A DNA stretch of 64,000 nucleotides from Rhodospirillaceae bacterium (GCA_011523655.1 WTGH01000024.1:1-64000); one strand, 5' to 3'; shown: positions 11,790-20,940, numbered from the stretch's first letter. The notes: a model not told the origin generated them from the sequence alone. Translations and numbers: made by a program.

Positions 11790-12047
11790 TCAGCGCAATT
11801 CGTCCTGGTGATCGGGCGGAATGTCCGGCGCCTTTTCCAGAAAATGCGTGAGGTCGCCTTCGGTCGCACCCGCCGCCCGGCCCCTAAGAAAGTCCTCTGC
11901 CGTCTCGACCGCCCCGATCTTCTGGGCAACCGCCGAGACAATCCACTGATTTAGCGAAACGCCGTCCTGCCGGGCAAGGCGCATCGCCGTGTCCTTGAGG
12001 GACACGGGCAGTTGCAGCGGATACTTGTAGCGCGGCGTGCCGGTCAT
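11790..12047 (-). CDS. HicB-like / ribbon-helix-helix antitoxin
   Basis: The product is 85 residues, with LPVSLKDTAMRLARQDGVSLNQWIVSAVAQKIG, typical of short antitoxins of the HicB/RHH group that occur beside COG1569 PIN toxins. It should neutralise the PIN protein encoded upstream and repress the operon by binding the palindrome at 12478-12497. Its start overlaps the toxin stop codon (ATGA), so the two are translationally coupled. The gene order is toxin first, antitoxin second. Confidence 0.8.
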   Translation of the reverse strand: MTGTPRYKYPLQLPVSLKDTAMRLARQDGVSLNQWIVSAVAQKIGAVETAEDFLRGRAAGATEGDLTHFLEKAPDIPPDHQDELR

Positions 12048-12463
12048 TGTTTCAACCTCATTAAGATGGTGCCGGGGGTCGCAATTTCGATTCCCAGCGT
12101 GTGGGACAACCGGAAGTCCCTGACATTGTGTGTCGCAATCGCATCGGCATTTCCGTTCAGCGCGGTTTCTAGGACCATTTCATCGTCGGCGTCCCGCAGC
12201 ATTGGCCGAAACCGGAAAGAAATATCGACCGGTTCGCTGAGGGCAGCGAACGCACGCATAATGCCGGCAACATCATTGAGGTCATGTCCGGTTGCCTCCC
12301 GCGTTTCTTCGCGGCTGAGAACAGCCTCGTATTCGAGGAACAAAGCCGTAGAGCATAACGGCGTCACTCGTCCCGCTTCGACCTGCTTCAGAAGCGCGTT
12401 GCTCGCACCCCGGCGGCTGCGGAACGCGGCGACGAAGACGTTGGTGTCGAGCACCAGCCTCAT
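12044..12463 (-). CDS. PIN-domain toxin (COG1569 type)
   Basis: PIN proteins are Mg-dependent ribonucleases, often toxins. The product is 139 residues, starting MRLVLDTNVFVAAF with the first acidic residue. Later acidic positions are visible in LEYEAVLSREE, DADDEMVLETAL and ATHNVRDF. The size fits the putative PIN-family toxin component of toxin-antitoxin systems. It is followed directly by its antitoxin and preceded by a perfect palindrome that should be the autoregulatory operator. The target RNA cannot be inferred. Confidence 0.85.
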   Translation of the reverse strand: MRLVLDTNVFVAAFRSRRGASNALLKQVEAGRVTPLCSTALFLEYEAVLSREETREATGHDLNDVAGIMRAFAALSEPVDISFRFRPMLRDADDEMVLETALNGNADAIATHNVRDFRLSHTLGIEIATPGTILMRLKQ

Positions 12464-12477
12464 TATTTTAGAAGATA

Positions 12478-12497
12478 TGACATCTTAAAAGATGTCA
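12478..12497 (-). promoter_or_regulatory. Perfect palindromic operator of the PIN toxin-antitoxin operon
   Basis: TGACATCTTaaAAGATGTCA has 9-bp arms with a 2-bp spacer and lies 15 bp upstream of the toxin start codon. An overlapping partial copy (AAGATATGACATCTT) shares one arm. Such palindromes are the usual binding sites of ribbon-helix-helix antitoxins. Confidence 0.7.
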
Positions 12498-12567
12498 AGC
12501 TAGACTAGACAGATCGATATTATCGGTGCCGGTTACTGCGGCACAACCAATCGCACGCCTGAAGGCC

Positions 12568-12601
12568 CAAAGAAAACGGCCCGGCGCTGGGGCCGGGCCG
12601 T
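12568..12601 (-). terminator. Rho-independent terminator of the Bax-inhibitor-1 gene
   Basis: On the minus strand ACGGCCCGGC pairs with GCCGGGCCGT and is followed by TTTTCTTT. It lies about 26 bp past the stop codon of the gene at 12627. Confidence 0.8.
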
Positions 12602-12626
12602 CTTGTGCGTCAGCGATGCCGCCGGG

Positions 12627-13376
12627 CTATTCGCGGTTGCCGAACAGCATCAGCAGCATCAGGAACAGGTTGACGAAGTCGAGATAGAGCTGCAGCGCGC
12701 CCATGATCGCCTTGCGGGTCATCACGGCGGTGCCGTCGGCCGCGGCGTACATCGACTTGATGCGCTGGGTGTCGTAGGCGGTCAGGCCGACGAAGACCAG
12801 CACGCCGATCACCGAAATGGCGAAATGCAGCGCCGGGCTCGCCAGGAAGATGTTGACCACCATGGCGATGATGATGCCGATCAGGCCCATCATCAGGAAC
12901 GAGCCCCATCGCGTCAGGTCGCGCTTGGTCGTGTAGCCGTAGAGGCTCATCGCGCCGAAGGTGGCCGCGGTCATGAAGAAGACCTTGGCGATGCTCATTG
13001 ACGTGTAGACGGCGACGATGGGCGCCAGCGCCAGGCCCATCAGCCCGGCATAGACCCAGAACAGGGTCTGCGCCGTGTTCGGGTCCATACTGTGCAGCCG
13101 CGAGGCGAACACCCAGACGAACAGCAGCGGCGCGAACAGCGCGATCCAGCCGAGGATCGTCAGCTGGGTCGCGAGGCCGTAGCTCGTCTGGACCGTGGCG
13201 AAGAACAGACTGGAGATCGCCGGGACGTTGATCACGGCGAAGGCCACGGCGCCGGTCAAGACGAGGCCGACGACCATGTAGTTGTAGACCTTGAGCATGT
13301 ATGCCCGCAGGCCTTCGTCGAACGCAGCGGCGGTCGCGGCGCCGCTGGCGAAACCACCCTGGTAACGCGGATCCAT
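12627..13376 (-). CDS. Bax inhibitor-1/YccA (YbhL-like) inner-membrane protein
   Basis: The product is 249 residues with seven predicted membrane helices and the BI-1 family pattern, for example [42 protein letters not shown] near the C-terminus and a short hydrophilic N-terminus (MDPRYQGG). Members are proposed to act as pH-sensitive calcium leak channels or as quality-control partners of FtsH; the precise role here is unknown. It is a single-gene unit with its own terminator. Confidence 0.9.
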   Translation of the reverse strand: MDPRYQGGFASGAATAAAFDEGLRAYMLKVYNYMVVGLVLTGAVAFAVINVPAISSLFFATVQTSYGLATQLTILGWIALFAPLLFVWVFASRLHSMDPNTAQTLFWVYAGLMGLALAPIVAVYTSMSIAKVFFMTAATFGAMSLYGYTTKRDLTRWGSFLMMGLIGIIIAMVVNIFLASPALHFAISVIGVLVFVGLTAYDTQRIKSMYAAADGTAVMTRKAIMGALQLYLDFVNLFLMLLMLFGNRE

Positions 13377-13505
13377 GATTCTGGATGTCCCTTGGTTGAG
13401 TTGATTGAAGCCTGGACGCTATTTTGGAGTCCGGGCGGAAAAAATCAATGGGCTTCGCCCGCACATGATCGCCATTTCCCCCCAATCCGGCAGGTCATTC
13501 CCCCT

Positions 13506-16106
13506 TTATTCGTTGCGCAGCAGGGCGGCGGGCTTCTGGCGCATCGCCCGCCAGGTGCCGACGAAGCCGAACAGCAGCATGACGGCGAGGCAAAGCAGGG
13601 CGGTGCCGATCGCCGTGCCGGGCAGGAGGGTCCAGGGCGACCGCATCGCCAGGGTCAGCACCGCCCAGGCCACGACCGCGCCGAGAACGGCGGCGATCGC
13701 CGCGGTGACGAGGCCGAGCAGGCCGTATTCCAGCAGGAAGGCGCGCAGCACCCGGCCGCGGGTCGCGCCCAGCACCTTGAGCACCACCGCGTCGTAGACC
13801 CGCCGCCGGTGCCCCGCCGCAATCGCGCCGGCGAGCACCAGCAGGCCGGCGAGCAGGGTCACCGTCGCGGTCGAGCGCAGGGCGACGCCGATGGTCTCCA
13901 GAATGCCGGCCGCCGATTCGAGCGCGTCGCGCACCCGCACGCCCGAGACGTTGGGCAGCGCGGTGTTGACCGCCGCCAGCAGGCGCATCTCCGCCTCCGG
14001 TTTGGCATAGACCGCCGCGATATGGCTGTGCGGCGCGGATTCGAGCGTGCCGGGCGCGAAGATGACCGTGAAGTTCATGCCGACCGTGCGCCACTGCACC
14101 CGGCGCAGGTTGGCGATCGTCGCCGTAATCTCCCGGCCGAGCACGTTGAAGGTGATCGTGTCGCCGACCGCCAGGCCCATGCCCTGCGCCAGCTCGGCGT
14201 CGAACGAGACCTGCGGCGGGCCGCGATAGTCCGCCGGCCACCAGTCCCCTGCGATCAGCCGGGAGCCTTCCGGCATCGCCGCGGCATAGGTCAGCCCGCG
14301 CTCGCTGCGCGTCGCCCAGCGCGCGTCCGGATGGACCGCCGCCTCGGCGGCCGGCACGCCGTTCAGCTTCACGATGCGCGCGCGCACCATCGGCATGCGG
14401 GTCGTCCGGGTGGCGCCGCCGCTCCCGTCGACCGCCGCGTCGAAGCGCGCCGCCTGGTGGGGCAGGATGTCGATGAAGAAGAAGGCGGGCGCCCGGTCCG
14501 GCATCTGGCGGCGCACCTGGTCCATCAGGTTGCCCTGGATCAGCGCGATGGCGACGAGCACCGTCGCGCCCAGGCCGAGGGACAGGATGACGCTGGCCGT
14601 CGGCGCGCCGGGCCGGTGGATGTTGGCCAGCGCCAGGCGCAAATTCGGCCCGCGCCGCATGCCGCGCGCCGGATCGGAGAGCCGGGCCGCGCCGCGCGCC
14701 ACCAGCCAGGCCAGGCCGCGGAACAGCAGGAAGGCGCCGGCACAGCCGCAGATGAAGATCGTGGCGATGACCGGGTCCGCCGCGGTGAGCAGCGCCAGCC
14801 CCGCCAGCGCGGCGACGAGCAGCGCCGTGATCGCGATATAGAGCGGCTTCGGCCGGCCTTCGACAGCCGAGACCGTCTGCCGGAACAGCATGGCGGGCGG
14901 CACCTCGCGCGCCCGGGCGAGCGACCAGAGCGAGAAGGCGAGCGCGGTCAGCAGGCCGAACAGGGCCGCGACCGCCAGCGGCGCAGGATAGAGGCCGAGG
15001 CGCAATGTGACCGGAAAGACGCTCTCGACCAGGCCGGCCAGCGCCGCCGGCAGGACCGCGCCCGCGACCAGGCCGATGGCGATGCCGGCGAGCGCCAGCA
15101 CGAGCACCTGGATCAGGTAGGTCAGGAAGACGATGCGCGCCGAGGCGCCGAGGCATTTGAAGGTGGCGATGGTCGCGATGCGGCCGTCCAGCCAGGCGCG
15201 CACGCCGTTGGCGACGCCGAGCCCGCCGACCAGCAGGGCCGTGAGCCCGACCAGGGTCAGGTAGAGCGCGATCCGGGCCAGAAAGCGCTGTGCCGCCGGC
15301 GTCGCCTCGCCGAGCGAGCGGACGCGCCACCCCGCCTTGGGCAGCGCGGCCTTCAACCGGTCGGCGAAGGCCGCGGCGTCGGCGCCCGGCGGCAGTTTCA
15401 GCCGGTAGTGGAAATAGATCAGGCTGCCGTGGCGCACGAGGCCGGTCGCCTGGAGGCCCGCGCGGCTGACCAGGATGCGCGGGCCGAGGGTGAACAGGCG
15501 GGTGCCGCGGTCCGGCTCGCCGGTCAGCAGGCCGCGGATCTCGAACGATTGCCCGCCGATGCGCAGCCGGTCGCCGATGGAGACGCCGAGGCGGACCGGC
15601 AGTGCCGGATCGACCAATGCGCCGTAAACGCCGCCCCCGTGGACGTCATTGCGCGCCGCCAGCAGCGCGGCGAGCCGGTCATGCCCGGCCGGCTTGCCGT
15701 CGACCGATGCGCTGCCGTAGAGCGGCCAGAGCCCGTCGACGCCTTTCAGTTCCACGAGGACCCGGCGGCGCTGTGCCGGGTCGCCGCCGGCCGTACCCCG
15801 AACCGTATAGGCCATCGCCCGCAGGTCCGCCGCTTCCGAGACCGTCGCGTTGCGCCGGAGCCAGCTCCGCTCCGCCGGGCTCGCCTCGCGGTGGATCAGC
15901 CGCACCGCAACGTCGCCGCCGAGAATCTTCTGCGCGTCGGCGCGCAGGCCCTCGCGCACCGCCATGCCGAGCGACCCGATGCCGGCGATCGCGGCGACGC
16001 CCAGCGCAAGGCAGGCGAGAAAGATGCGGAACCCGCGCACGCCGCCGCGCAGTTCCCGGCGCGCCAGCCGGGCGGCGATGCCGAGATCGCCGGCGAGGCT
16101 AGTCAT
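13506..16106 (-). CDS. ybbP: YbbP-like ABC transporter permease (FtsX domains)
   Basis: The product is a permease of 866 residues with an N-terminal membrane anchor ([27 protein letters not shown]), a large periplasmic domain and two FtsX modules holding the remaining membrane helices. Its length and organisation match YbbP of the MacB-like lipoprotein/lipid exporter superfamily. The start overlaps the stop codon of the ATPase gene (ATGA). With YbbA and the divergent TesA-type esterase it forms a widely conserved locus whose substrate is not established. Confidence 0.92.
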   Translation of the reverse strand: MTSLAGDLGIAARLARRELRGGVRGFRIFLACLALGVAAIAGIGSLGMAVREGLRADAQKILGGDVAVRLIHREASPAERSWLRRNATVSEAADLRAMAYTVRGTAGGDPAQRRRVLVELKGVDGLWPLYGSASVDGKPAGHDRLAALLAARNDVHGGGVYGALVDPALPVRLGVSIGDRLRIGGQSFEIRGLLTGEPDRGTRLFTLGPRILVSRAGLQATGLVRHGSLIYFHYRLKLPPGADAAAFADRLKAALPKAGWRVRSLGEATPAAQRFLARIALYLTLVGLTALLVGGLGVANGVRAWLDGRIATIATFKCLGASARIVFLTYLIQVLVLALAGIAIGLVAGAVLPAALAGLVESVFPVTLRLGLYPAPLAVAALFGLLTALAFSLWSLARAREVPPAMLFRQTVSAVEGRPKPLYIAITALLVAALAGLALLTAADPVIATIFICGCAGAFLLFRGLAWLVARGAARLSDPARGMRRGPNLRLALANIHRPGAPTASVILSLGLGATVLVAIALIQGNLMDQVRRQMPDRAPAFFFIDILPHQAARFDAAVDGSGGATRTTRMPMVRARIVKLNGVPAAEAAVHPDARWATRSERGLTYAAAMPEGSRLIAGDWWPADYRGPPQVSFDAELAQGMGLAVGDTITFNVLGREITATIANLRRVQWRTVGMNFTVIFAPGTLESAPHSHIAAVYAKPEAEMRLLAAVNTALPNVSGVRVRDALESAAGILETIGVALRSTATVTLLAGLLVLAGAIAAGHRRRVYDAVVLKVLGATRGRVLRAFLLEYGLLGLVTAAIAAVLGAVVAWAVLTLAMRSPWTLLPGTAIGTALLCLAVMLLFGFVGTWRAMRQKPAALLRNE

Positions 16107-16828
16107 GCGGCGGCTTCGGCGGGCGCCAGGCTTGGATCGGCCCCCCGATCGGTCCCCCGATCGATCCCGGGTTCGGCAATCCGGCCGTCGGCCATGCGCA
16201 CGATGCGGCTGCAGCGCCCGGCCAGCCCGGTTTCGTGGGTGATCAGCAGCAATGTCAGGTCCAGCTCGTCGCGCAGGCGGAACAGCAGGTCCATGACCGC
16301 GCCGCCGGTCTCGCCGTCGAGATTGCCGGTCGGCTCGTCGGCCAGGATGAGCCGCGGCCGCGCCGCGCAGGCCCGGGCGAGCGCGACGCGCTGCTGCTCG
16401 CCGCCGGAAAGCTGGGACGGATAGTGGGTCAGCCGGTGGTCGAGGCCGACCTGGGCGAGGCCGTCCGCCGCCAGGTCGAAGGCGTCGGCCCGGCCGGCGA
16501 ATTCGAGCGGCATGGCGACATTTTCCAGCGCCGTCATGGTCGGCACCAGATGGAAGTTCTGGAAGACGATGCCGATATTGTCCCGGCGGAACAGGGCGAG
16601 CGCGTCCTCGTCCATCGCCGTCAGTTCCTGCCCGGCGACGGCGACCGTGCCCGCGCTGGGCCGCTCCAGTCCGGCCAGCACCATCATCAGGGTCGACTTG
16701 CCCGACCCCGACGGGCCGACCAGCGCCGCCGCCTCCCCGGCCTGAAGCGACAGGTCGATGCCGCGCAGGATATGCACCTCCCCGGCCAGGCTGGGCAGGC
16801 GCAGGTGAATGTCGGAGAGTTCGATCAT
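16103..16828 (-). CDS. ybbA: YbbA-like ABC transporter ATP-binding protein
   Basis: The product is an ATPase of about 241 residues: Walker [11 protein letters not shown]-loop VFQNFHLVP, signature [14 protein letters not shown], Walker [13 protein letters not shown] and the H-loop [10 protein letters not shown]. It powers the YbbP permease encoded directly downstream. The ATG at 16828 ([14 protein letters not shown]) gives the standard N-terminus. The C-terminal tail contains three 12-bp tandem repeats (16135-16170), which encode an R-G-x-D periodicity absent from typical family members. Confidence 0.94.
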   Translation of the reverse strand: MIELSDIHLRLPSLAGEVHILRGIDLSLQAGEAAALVGPSGSGKSTLMMVLAGLERPSAGTVAVAGQELTAMDEDALALFRRDNIGIVFQNFHLVPTMTALENVAMPLEFAGRADAFDLAADGLAQVGLDHRLTHYPSQLSGGEQQRVALARACAARPRLILADEPTGNLDGETGGAVMDLLFRLRDELDLTLLLITHETGLAGRCSRIVRMADGRIAEPGIDRGTDRGADPSLAPAEAAA

Positions 16829-17091
16829 GGGCGGTCCGGGAAGCTCTGCCGGTTGAACGCGCCGGCCGCGGAATTCCGGCATGGAGTCCTGTCGGGGAGT
16901 CCTGTCATGGATACCTGTCATGGATTCCGGGCGCGCCGGTCCCCAGATAGGGGTATCCCACGAACCGGCCCGGCCCGAAACAGGATCCCGGGCCGGCGAA
17001 CCGCGAGACGTCCGCCATGCCATATGTGCCCGCCCGCCGCCGGATCAACCGTTGGGGGTTCTCTCCCGTTGGAAGAGGCGGCTCCGAGCCG
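16829..17091. other. Intergenic region between ybbA and the hairpin element
   Basis: No gene is supported. The stretch holds short direct repeats (GAGTCCTGTC and ATACCTGTCATGG at about 16885-16922) and a motif CCCGAAACAGGATCCCGGG at about 16974-16992, which resembles sequence in the gyrB 5' end near 8547-8580. The promoters of the divergent ybbAB and tesA genes should lie here. Confidence 0.5.
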
Positions 17092-17254
17092 ATTCTTCCC
17101 CCTCTTCAGAGGGGGAAGTGGCCGAGCGCAGCGAGGTCGATGGGGGTGTCGTGTCGTTCGAGCCGGAATGGCTGCCCGGCGGTGCGTGCCCGGCGCCGCT
17201 GCACCCCCACCCAATTCCGGTCCGGGCCTCCCCCTCTGAAGAGGGGGAGGGATA
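17092..17254. mobile_element. Nested-hairpin MITE-like element, copy 3
   Basis: About 163 bp between TTCCCCCTCTTCAGAGGGGG and CCCCCTCTGAAGAGGGGGAG, with the GAGCGCAGCGAGG and GTCGATGGGGGTG motifs next to the left hairpin. The orientation is opposite to copies 1 and 2. The right end abuts the signal-peptide codons of the esterase gene, with only about 12 bp between. Confidence 0.75.
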
Positions 17255-17265
17255 AGGAAGCGGCG

Positions 17266-17898
17266 CTGTCCTTCCGCCGGGCAACGCTCTGCGCCCTCGC
17301 CCTCGTCCTGTTATGCGGCCTCTTCGCCCCGGCCCCGGCGCAGGCCGCGGACCGCACGCTGCTGGTGCTGGGCGACAGCCTGGGCGCCGGTTTCGGCCTG
17401 CCGGCGGCGGAGGGCTTCGTCCCGCGGCTGGAGGCGGCGCTGCGCAGCCGGGGCCACGACATCCGGGTCGCCAACGGCAGCATCTCCGGCGACACGACGG
17501 CGGGCGGCCGGGCCCGGCTCGGCTGGGCGCTGTCGTCGAAGCCGGATTTCGTCATCGTCGCGCTCGGCGGCAACGACGGCCTGCGCGGCCTCGATCCGGC
17601 CGAAACGCGGGCGAATCTCGGGGCCATCCTGGCGCGGCTGAAGGAGCGGAAAATCCCCGTCCTGCTCGCCGGGATGAAGGCGCCGCGCAATCTCGGCCCG
17701 GAATACGAAGCCGCCTTCAACGGCGCCTGGCCGGCGCTGGCGAAGCGGTACGGCGCCGTGCTCTATCCCTTCTTTCTCGACGGCGTGGCGCTCGACCCGG
17801 CGCTGAACCAGCCCGATCTCATCCACCCGAACGCGGCCGGCGTCGCCGTGATCGTCGAGCGGATCCTGCCCTATGTCGAACGGCTGATCGCCCGCTAG
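17266..17898 (+). CDS. tesA: TesA-type arylesterase / acyl-CoA thioesterase (SGNH/GDSL)
   Basis: The product is a periplasmic hydrolase of the SGNH family: signal peptide LSFRRATLCALALVLLCGL...AQA, block I VLGDSLGAGFGL (nucleophile Ser), Gly block NGSISGDTTAGG, block III VALGGNDGLRG and the catalytic DLIHPNAAG. Neither ATG, GTG nor TTG precedes the signal peptide between the hairpin element and the hydrophobic core; only CTG at 17266 is in frame. Initiation could also occur in frame inside the element, because the frame is open through it. The element therefore seems to have landed on the native start. The gene is divergent from ybbAB, the conserved arrangement. Confidence 0.85.
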   Translation: MSFRRATLCALALVLLCGLFAPAPAQAADRTLLVLGDSLGAGFGLPAAEGFVPRLEAALRSRGHDIRVANGSISGDTTAGGRARLGWALSSKPDFVIVALGGNDGLRGLDPAETRANLGAILARLKERKIPVLLAGMKAPRNLGPEYEAAFNGAWPALAKRYGAVLYPFFLDGVALDPALNQPDLIHPNAAGVAVIVERILPYVERLIAR

Positions 17899-18212
17899 GC
17901 GACCGCTCCGAGGCCGTTTTTCTCCACCAGCGTCAGCAGCTTCAGCGACGCGCCCCGCGGGCGCTTCTCGCCGCGCTCCCACTGGCTCACCAGACCTGCG
18001 GTCACGTTGAGATAGCGCGCGAACACCGCCTGGCTCGCCCGTTCGCGCAGCCGGAGCGCGCGGATGTCCTCGGGCGTCATGTCCCGCACCGGCGTCAGGC
18101 ACATCTCGTCGAACTTGCGCATGGTCCGCTTCGATATAAGGCCCGCCTCGGCCAGGCCGAGCGCCGCCTCGTGGGCCGCCGCCAGCGCCTCACTCCTGTA
18201 TTGCTTGGTCAT
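17895..18212 (-). CDS. HTH antitoxin (HigA/NadS-like)
   Basis: The product is 105 residues: an N-terminal linker, the PVRDMTPEDIRALRLRE segment and an XRE helix-turn-helix (SQAVFARYLNVTAGLVSQWERGEKRPRGASLKLL). This is the usual antitoxin partner of RelE-type toxins of the group encoded upstream. Its start lies 23 bp inside the toxin gene. Its last bases overlap the tesA stop region on the opposite strand, so the two genes converge tail to tail. Confidence 0.85.
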   Translation of the reverse strand: MTKQYRSEALAAAHEAALGLAEAGLISKRTMRKFDEMCLTPVRDMTPEDIRALRLRERASQAVFARYLNVTAGLVSQWERGEKRPRGASLKLLTLVEKNGLGAVA

Positions 18213-18579
18213 TGCATTCCACCTCGATGATCGCTCCGGTCGCCTGGGCCGCCGCCAGGCCCGTTCCGTCCAACGCCAGATACTCGTCGGCCAGCAGCCG
18301 GTAGGTCGCCAGTTCGTCGCGGCGCAGGTTCTCCCGGTCGCTCTTGGCGAAGCCGTACACGAAGAATGCCAGCTCCCCTCTGCGGAAGAGCACGATCGTG
18401 CGGAACCCGCCGGAACGGCCGCCGCCCTTGCGGGGGATCCGCTGCTTGATCACGCCTCCTCCGAGGTCGGCATCGATCAGCCCGTCCCGTGCCCGCCGCA
18501 CGGCCTCGCACAACGCCGCGTCCTCTATTCCCTCGCGCTGGGCGAAACGGGCGAACGCCTTGGTCTTGAACGTCTGCAG
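18190..18579 (-). CDS. RelE-type toxin with abnormal start
   Basis: The product is a ribosome-dependent or related mRNA interferase of the RelE superfamily: FKTKAFARFAQREGIEDAALCEAV, DADLGGGVIKQRIPRKG, GGFRTIVLFRRG and FFVYGFAKSDREN are all family hallmarks. In this frame the only upstream start is CTG at 18579 (MQTFKTKAF...). A strong ribosome site AAGGAGAT and ATGAAAG stand at 18605-18615 but in another frame. Removing one A from ATGAAAG would give MKRALARFGLQTFKTKAF in frame. Either the toxin uses CTG or a one-base frameshift has disarmed it. The antitoxin gene overlaps downstream. Confidence 0.7.
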   Translation of the reverse strand: MQTFKTKAFARFAQREGIEDAALCEAVRRARDGLIDADLGGGVIKQRIPRKGGGRSGGFRTIVLFRRGELAFFVYGFAKSDRENLRRDELATYRLLADEYLALDGTGLAAAQATGAIIEVECNDQAIQE

Positions 18580-18604
18580 TCCGAACCTCGCGAGCGCCCG
18601 CTTT

Positions 18605-18642
18605 CATATCTCCTTTTATAACACCCAGTGCGGCTTTTTCAA
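18605..18642 (-). promoter_or_regulatory. Promoter and ribosome site of the RelE/HTH operon
   Basis: On the minus strand, -35 TTGAAA (18642-18637), a 16-bp spacer and -10 TATAAA (18620-18615) form a strong sigma-70-like promoter. The -10 overlaps the AAGGAGA ribosome-binding sequence, and the predicted transcript start falls at or next to ATG 18607, so the message may be nearly leaderless. Confidence 0.6.
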
Positions 18643-18777
18643 TTGGCCTGCGCTTCCGCGTTGCGCCGGTCCGGTTCGGCCGACTTCGCGGGCGTCGCCG
18701 CCGGAAAACGGCCCGGAAGAGGCCGGAGAAAACCGCAAACGCCGGTCGCCCGGCGATTAAATACCGGCATCGCCGCC
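18643..18777. other. Intergenic stretch without recognisable gene
   Basis: GC-rich sequence between the toxin-antitoxin promoter and the palindromic repeat pair. I see no coding signal and no convincing regulatory element. Confidence 0.5.
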
Positions 18778-18903
18778 CCTCGATACGGCGCGCTGGCGCG
18801 CGCCTACTCGGGATGAGGGGGTGGTAATTCTTCGGAGTCTCAGCCCCCCTACACCCTCATCCTGAGTAGCCCCGGCCGCCAGGCCGGGGCGTATCGAAGG
18901 GGC
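18778..18903. repeat. Paired palindromic repeat at the end of the Slam locus
   Basis: The arm CCCTCGATACGGCGC...GCCTACTCGGGATGAGGG faces CCCTCATCCTGAGTAGCCCC...GGGGCGTATCGAAGG, with a spacer containing GGTAATTC. It is the same BIME-like pair as at 3314-3480 and 5566-5700 and marks the left limit of the Slam/TbpB-like locus. Confidence 0.75.
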
Positions 18904-18932
18904 CGTCCCTGTCATCTTTCAGAACTCATGCC

Positions 18933-19438
18933 TCAGAACTGCCGCACGGCCCGCAGTTCGCCCCGGGTCCGCCGGTAGCTGGAGAGTTGCGCGTTGGAAT
19001 CGCGCGCCTCGTAGATGCCGACGAGCTGCGGGCTGAAGCCGCCCAGGGTGAAGGCGCGGTTGAACAGGCTCAGCCGGTAGGTCTGCCCCCGGTCCACGCG
19101 CCGGGCGCCGCCGCGCGTCAGCACCCGCCAATAGGGGCTGGCCTTGTAGGTCGTCCGGTAGAAGTTGGCCGACGCGCCGACCGTAAAGCCCCAGGGCAGC
19201 GCATAGCTCGCCGAGACCTGCACCCAGGGCCGCGTGTTGCGCTGGTGGGACACGCGCGGCTCTTCCGCGGACCAGCCGGCGTTCGCGCCGACCGACAGGG
19301 TCGGCGTCGCCTGCCAGCTCAGGTTGAACGAGGCCTGCCAGCGCGGCCCGTTCAGCCCGCCGCTGTCCTCGTAGATCCGCTGGTGCCAGCTCGCGGCTTC
19401 GCGGGCGAACAGGCGCGGGCCGATACCGCGTCCATGGC
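18933..19438 (-). pseudogene. 3' fragment of a third Slam gene
   Basis: About 165 codons match the last part of the Slam beta-barrel: WQATPTLSVGANAGW, ALPWGFTVGASANFYR, RGQTYRLSLFNRAFTLGGFSPQL and ARDSNAQLSSYRRTRGELRAVRQF align with the end of the two complete Slam proteins but are clearly diverged. There is no N-terminal half, signal peptide or plausible start. The fragment begins directly at the stop codon of the Slam gene at 19439. I read it as a remnant of a divergent Slam paralogue left by recombination or duplication. Confidence 0.75.
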
Positions 19439-20815
19439 TCAGAACAGGCGCACCAGGCGCAATTCGCCGGAGAGGCGCCGGTAGTCGTGGAGCTGCGCAT
19501 TGGACCGCCGCCATTCCTGCACCGCCGAGACCTGTGGGCTGAAGCCGCGCACGTCGAGCCGGCGGTTGAGGACGTTGAGCCGGATCGAATATGTCCGGTC
19601 GCGCCGCGCCCCGCCGCCGAGCACGAAGGGCGCCCAGTTGCCTTCATAGCCGGTCCAGCGCACCGTGCCCGACCCGCCCAGGGTAAAGCCCCAGGGCAGC
19701 AGCGCCGTCGCGCCCGCCCGGATCCAGCGGGACGCATTGCGCTGGTTCTCCTGTTTCGTCCGTTGCATGGCCCAGCCCGCTGCCGCATTCAGGCGCAGCG
19801 TCGGCAGCGCCGCCCAGCCGAGCCCGGCCGCAGCGTCGACAAGCGGCCCGTTGAAGTCGGCGCGTCCCGGATGGCGGCGCTCGTGCCAGGAGGCGTCGAG
19901 GGTCGCCGAGAGAAGCGGGGTGAGCCGGTGCCGGCCCTCGAAGCGCAGGCCGAGATCGCGGGAATCCGGCTCGTCGGAGAGCCAGCTCAGCCGCGCGCTC
20001 GCCAGCAGGCTCGCCTCGGTCCTGGGCCCGATCAGCCAGCGCGGGCCCAGGTGCGCGCCCACGAACATCCGGTCGAAGGCGTCGGACTGGTATTCCCGGC
20101 GCGAGACGGTGCCGCCCGCCCGCAGCCGCCAGCGGTCCGACAGCGGATGCTGGTATTCGCCGCCGGCCCAGATGGCAAGGCCGATGCCGGACGCCGGCGC
20201 TTCCTCCTGATTGTAGATAAAGGGCAGCCGGCCGAACTGGGTATCGATCAGGATCGTCCGCCCGTCCGTGCGCCCGCCCAGGTTGCTGTCGGGTGCGAGC
20301 GCCATGCCAACGCGCACGCTCCAGCGCTTGCGCGCCCGGATCGCGCCAAGATAGCGGTTGACGTTCGCCACGACCGCCGGCGGCGGCTTGCCGGCCAGCA
20401 CCCGCTCGAAATGCTCCCGGGCGAGCGAATCCTCGCGCTTGAGGAAGAAGGCGCGGGCCAGTTCCAAGCGCACCCGGACAATGTCTGGCCGCCGCACCAG
20501 CATGGCGCGGAATGCGGCGATGGCCTCATCCAGCAGGGTGTCGCGCCTTTCTCCGGAGAGACCGGGTTTCCGGGAGGCGCCGACTGCCGCGAGGCCGACG
20601 TAGAAGAGTACATTCGCAGGGACCGTTTTGCCCCGTACCAGCGGGCGCAGCATGGCCAGCGCTTCGTCGAACCGGCCCTGTTGAACCAGGGCCTGCGCCT
20701 CGGCTAGGCCGGCAGCTGGCGTGGGTGAGGTCGCCGTCGCCGGGCCGCTGGCAGGGACGGCGAGCAGGAGGCCCGTGGCAATCGCGAGGACACGGGGGAG
20801 AGAGCAGCGCTGCAT
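19439..20815 (-). CDS. Surface lipoprotein assembly modifier (Slam-like, DUF560)
   Basis: The product is a predicted outer-membrane translocon for surface lipoproteins, 458 residues. It has a signal peptide (VLAIATGLLLAVPASGPATA), a TPR-like domain (LAEAQALVQQGRFDEALAMLRPL and VRLELARAFFLKREDSLAREHFERV), then a 14-strand-type barrel ending in LRLVRLF. ATG 20815 has GAGGG just upstream and the hydrophobic segment follows at once, which sets the start. The gene lies directly downstream of a TbpB-like lipoprotein gene on the same strand, the known cargo-translocon arrangement in Neisseria-type Slam loci. A terminator between them suggests a lower dose of Slam than of cargo. It is the closest paralogue of the protein at 106-1509. 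Confidence 0.88.
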   Translation of the reverse strand: MQRCSLPRVLAIATGLLLAVPASGPATATSPTPAAGLAEAQALVQQGRFDEALAMLRPLVRGKTVPANVLFYVGLAAVGASRKPGLSGERRDTLLDEAIAAFRAMLVRRPDIVRVRLELARAFFLKREDSLAREHFERVLAGKPPPAVVANVNRYLGAIRARKRWSVRVGMALAPDSNLGGRTDGRTILIDTQFGRLPFIYNQEEAPASGIGLAIWAGGEYQHPLSDRWRLRAGGTVSRREYQSDAFDRMFVGAHLGPRWLIGPRTEASLLASARLSWLSDEPDSRDLGLRFEGRHRLTPLLSATLDASWHERRHPGRADFNGPLVDAAAGLGWAALPTLRLNAAAGWAMQRTKQENQRNASRWIRAGATALLPWGFTLGGSGTVRWTGYEGNWAPFVLGGGARRDRTYSIRLNVLNRRLDVRGFSPQVSAVQEWRRSNAQLHDYRRLSGELRLVRLF

Positions 20816-20844
20816 TACGGCCCTCAAAAGGAACTGAAGGGAAG

Positions 20845-20875
20845 AAAAAAGAGGGTGGCGTTCTTCGCGCCACCC
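20845..20875 (-). terminator. Intrinsic terminator between the TbpB-like gene and slam
   Basis: On the minus strand GGGTGGCG, a 7-base loop and CGCCACCC are followed by TCTTTTTTC. It lies 65 bp after the stop codon of the TbpB-like gene and 30 bp before the Slam start, so it should reduce read-through into Slam unless slam has its own promoter. Confidence 0.75.
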
Positions 20876-20940
20876 CCAATACGGAACGCCGGGGATCAGG
20901 GTCAGGGTCCCAGCGGAACCAGACCCTGTCCTCGAAGCGA

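Noticed and set aside
13092-16424. 1110-codon frame antisense to the YbbP permease
   Set aside because: Low-complexity Arg/Gln/Asp translation with no family resemblance. The permease on the other strand is unambiguous.
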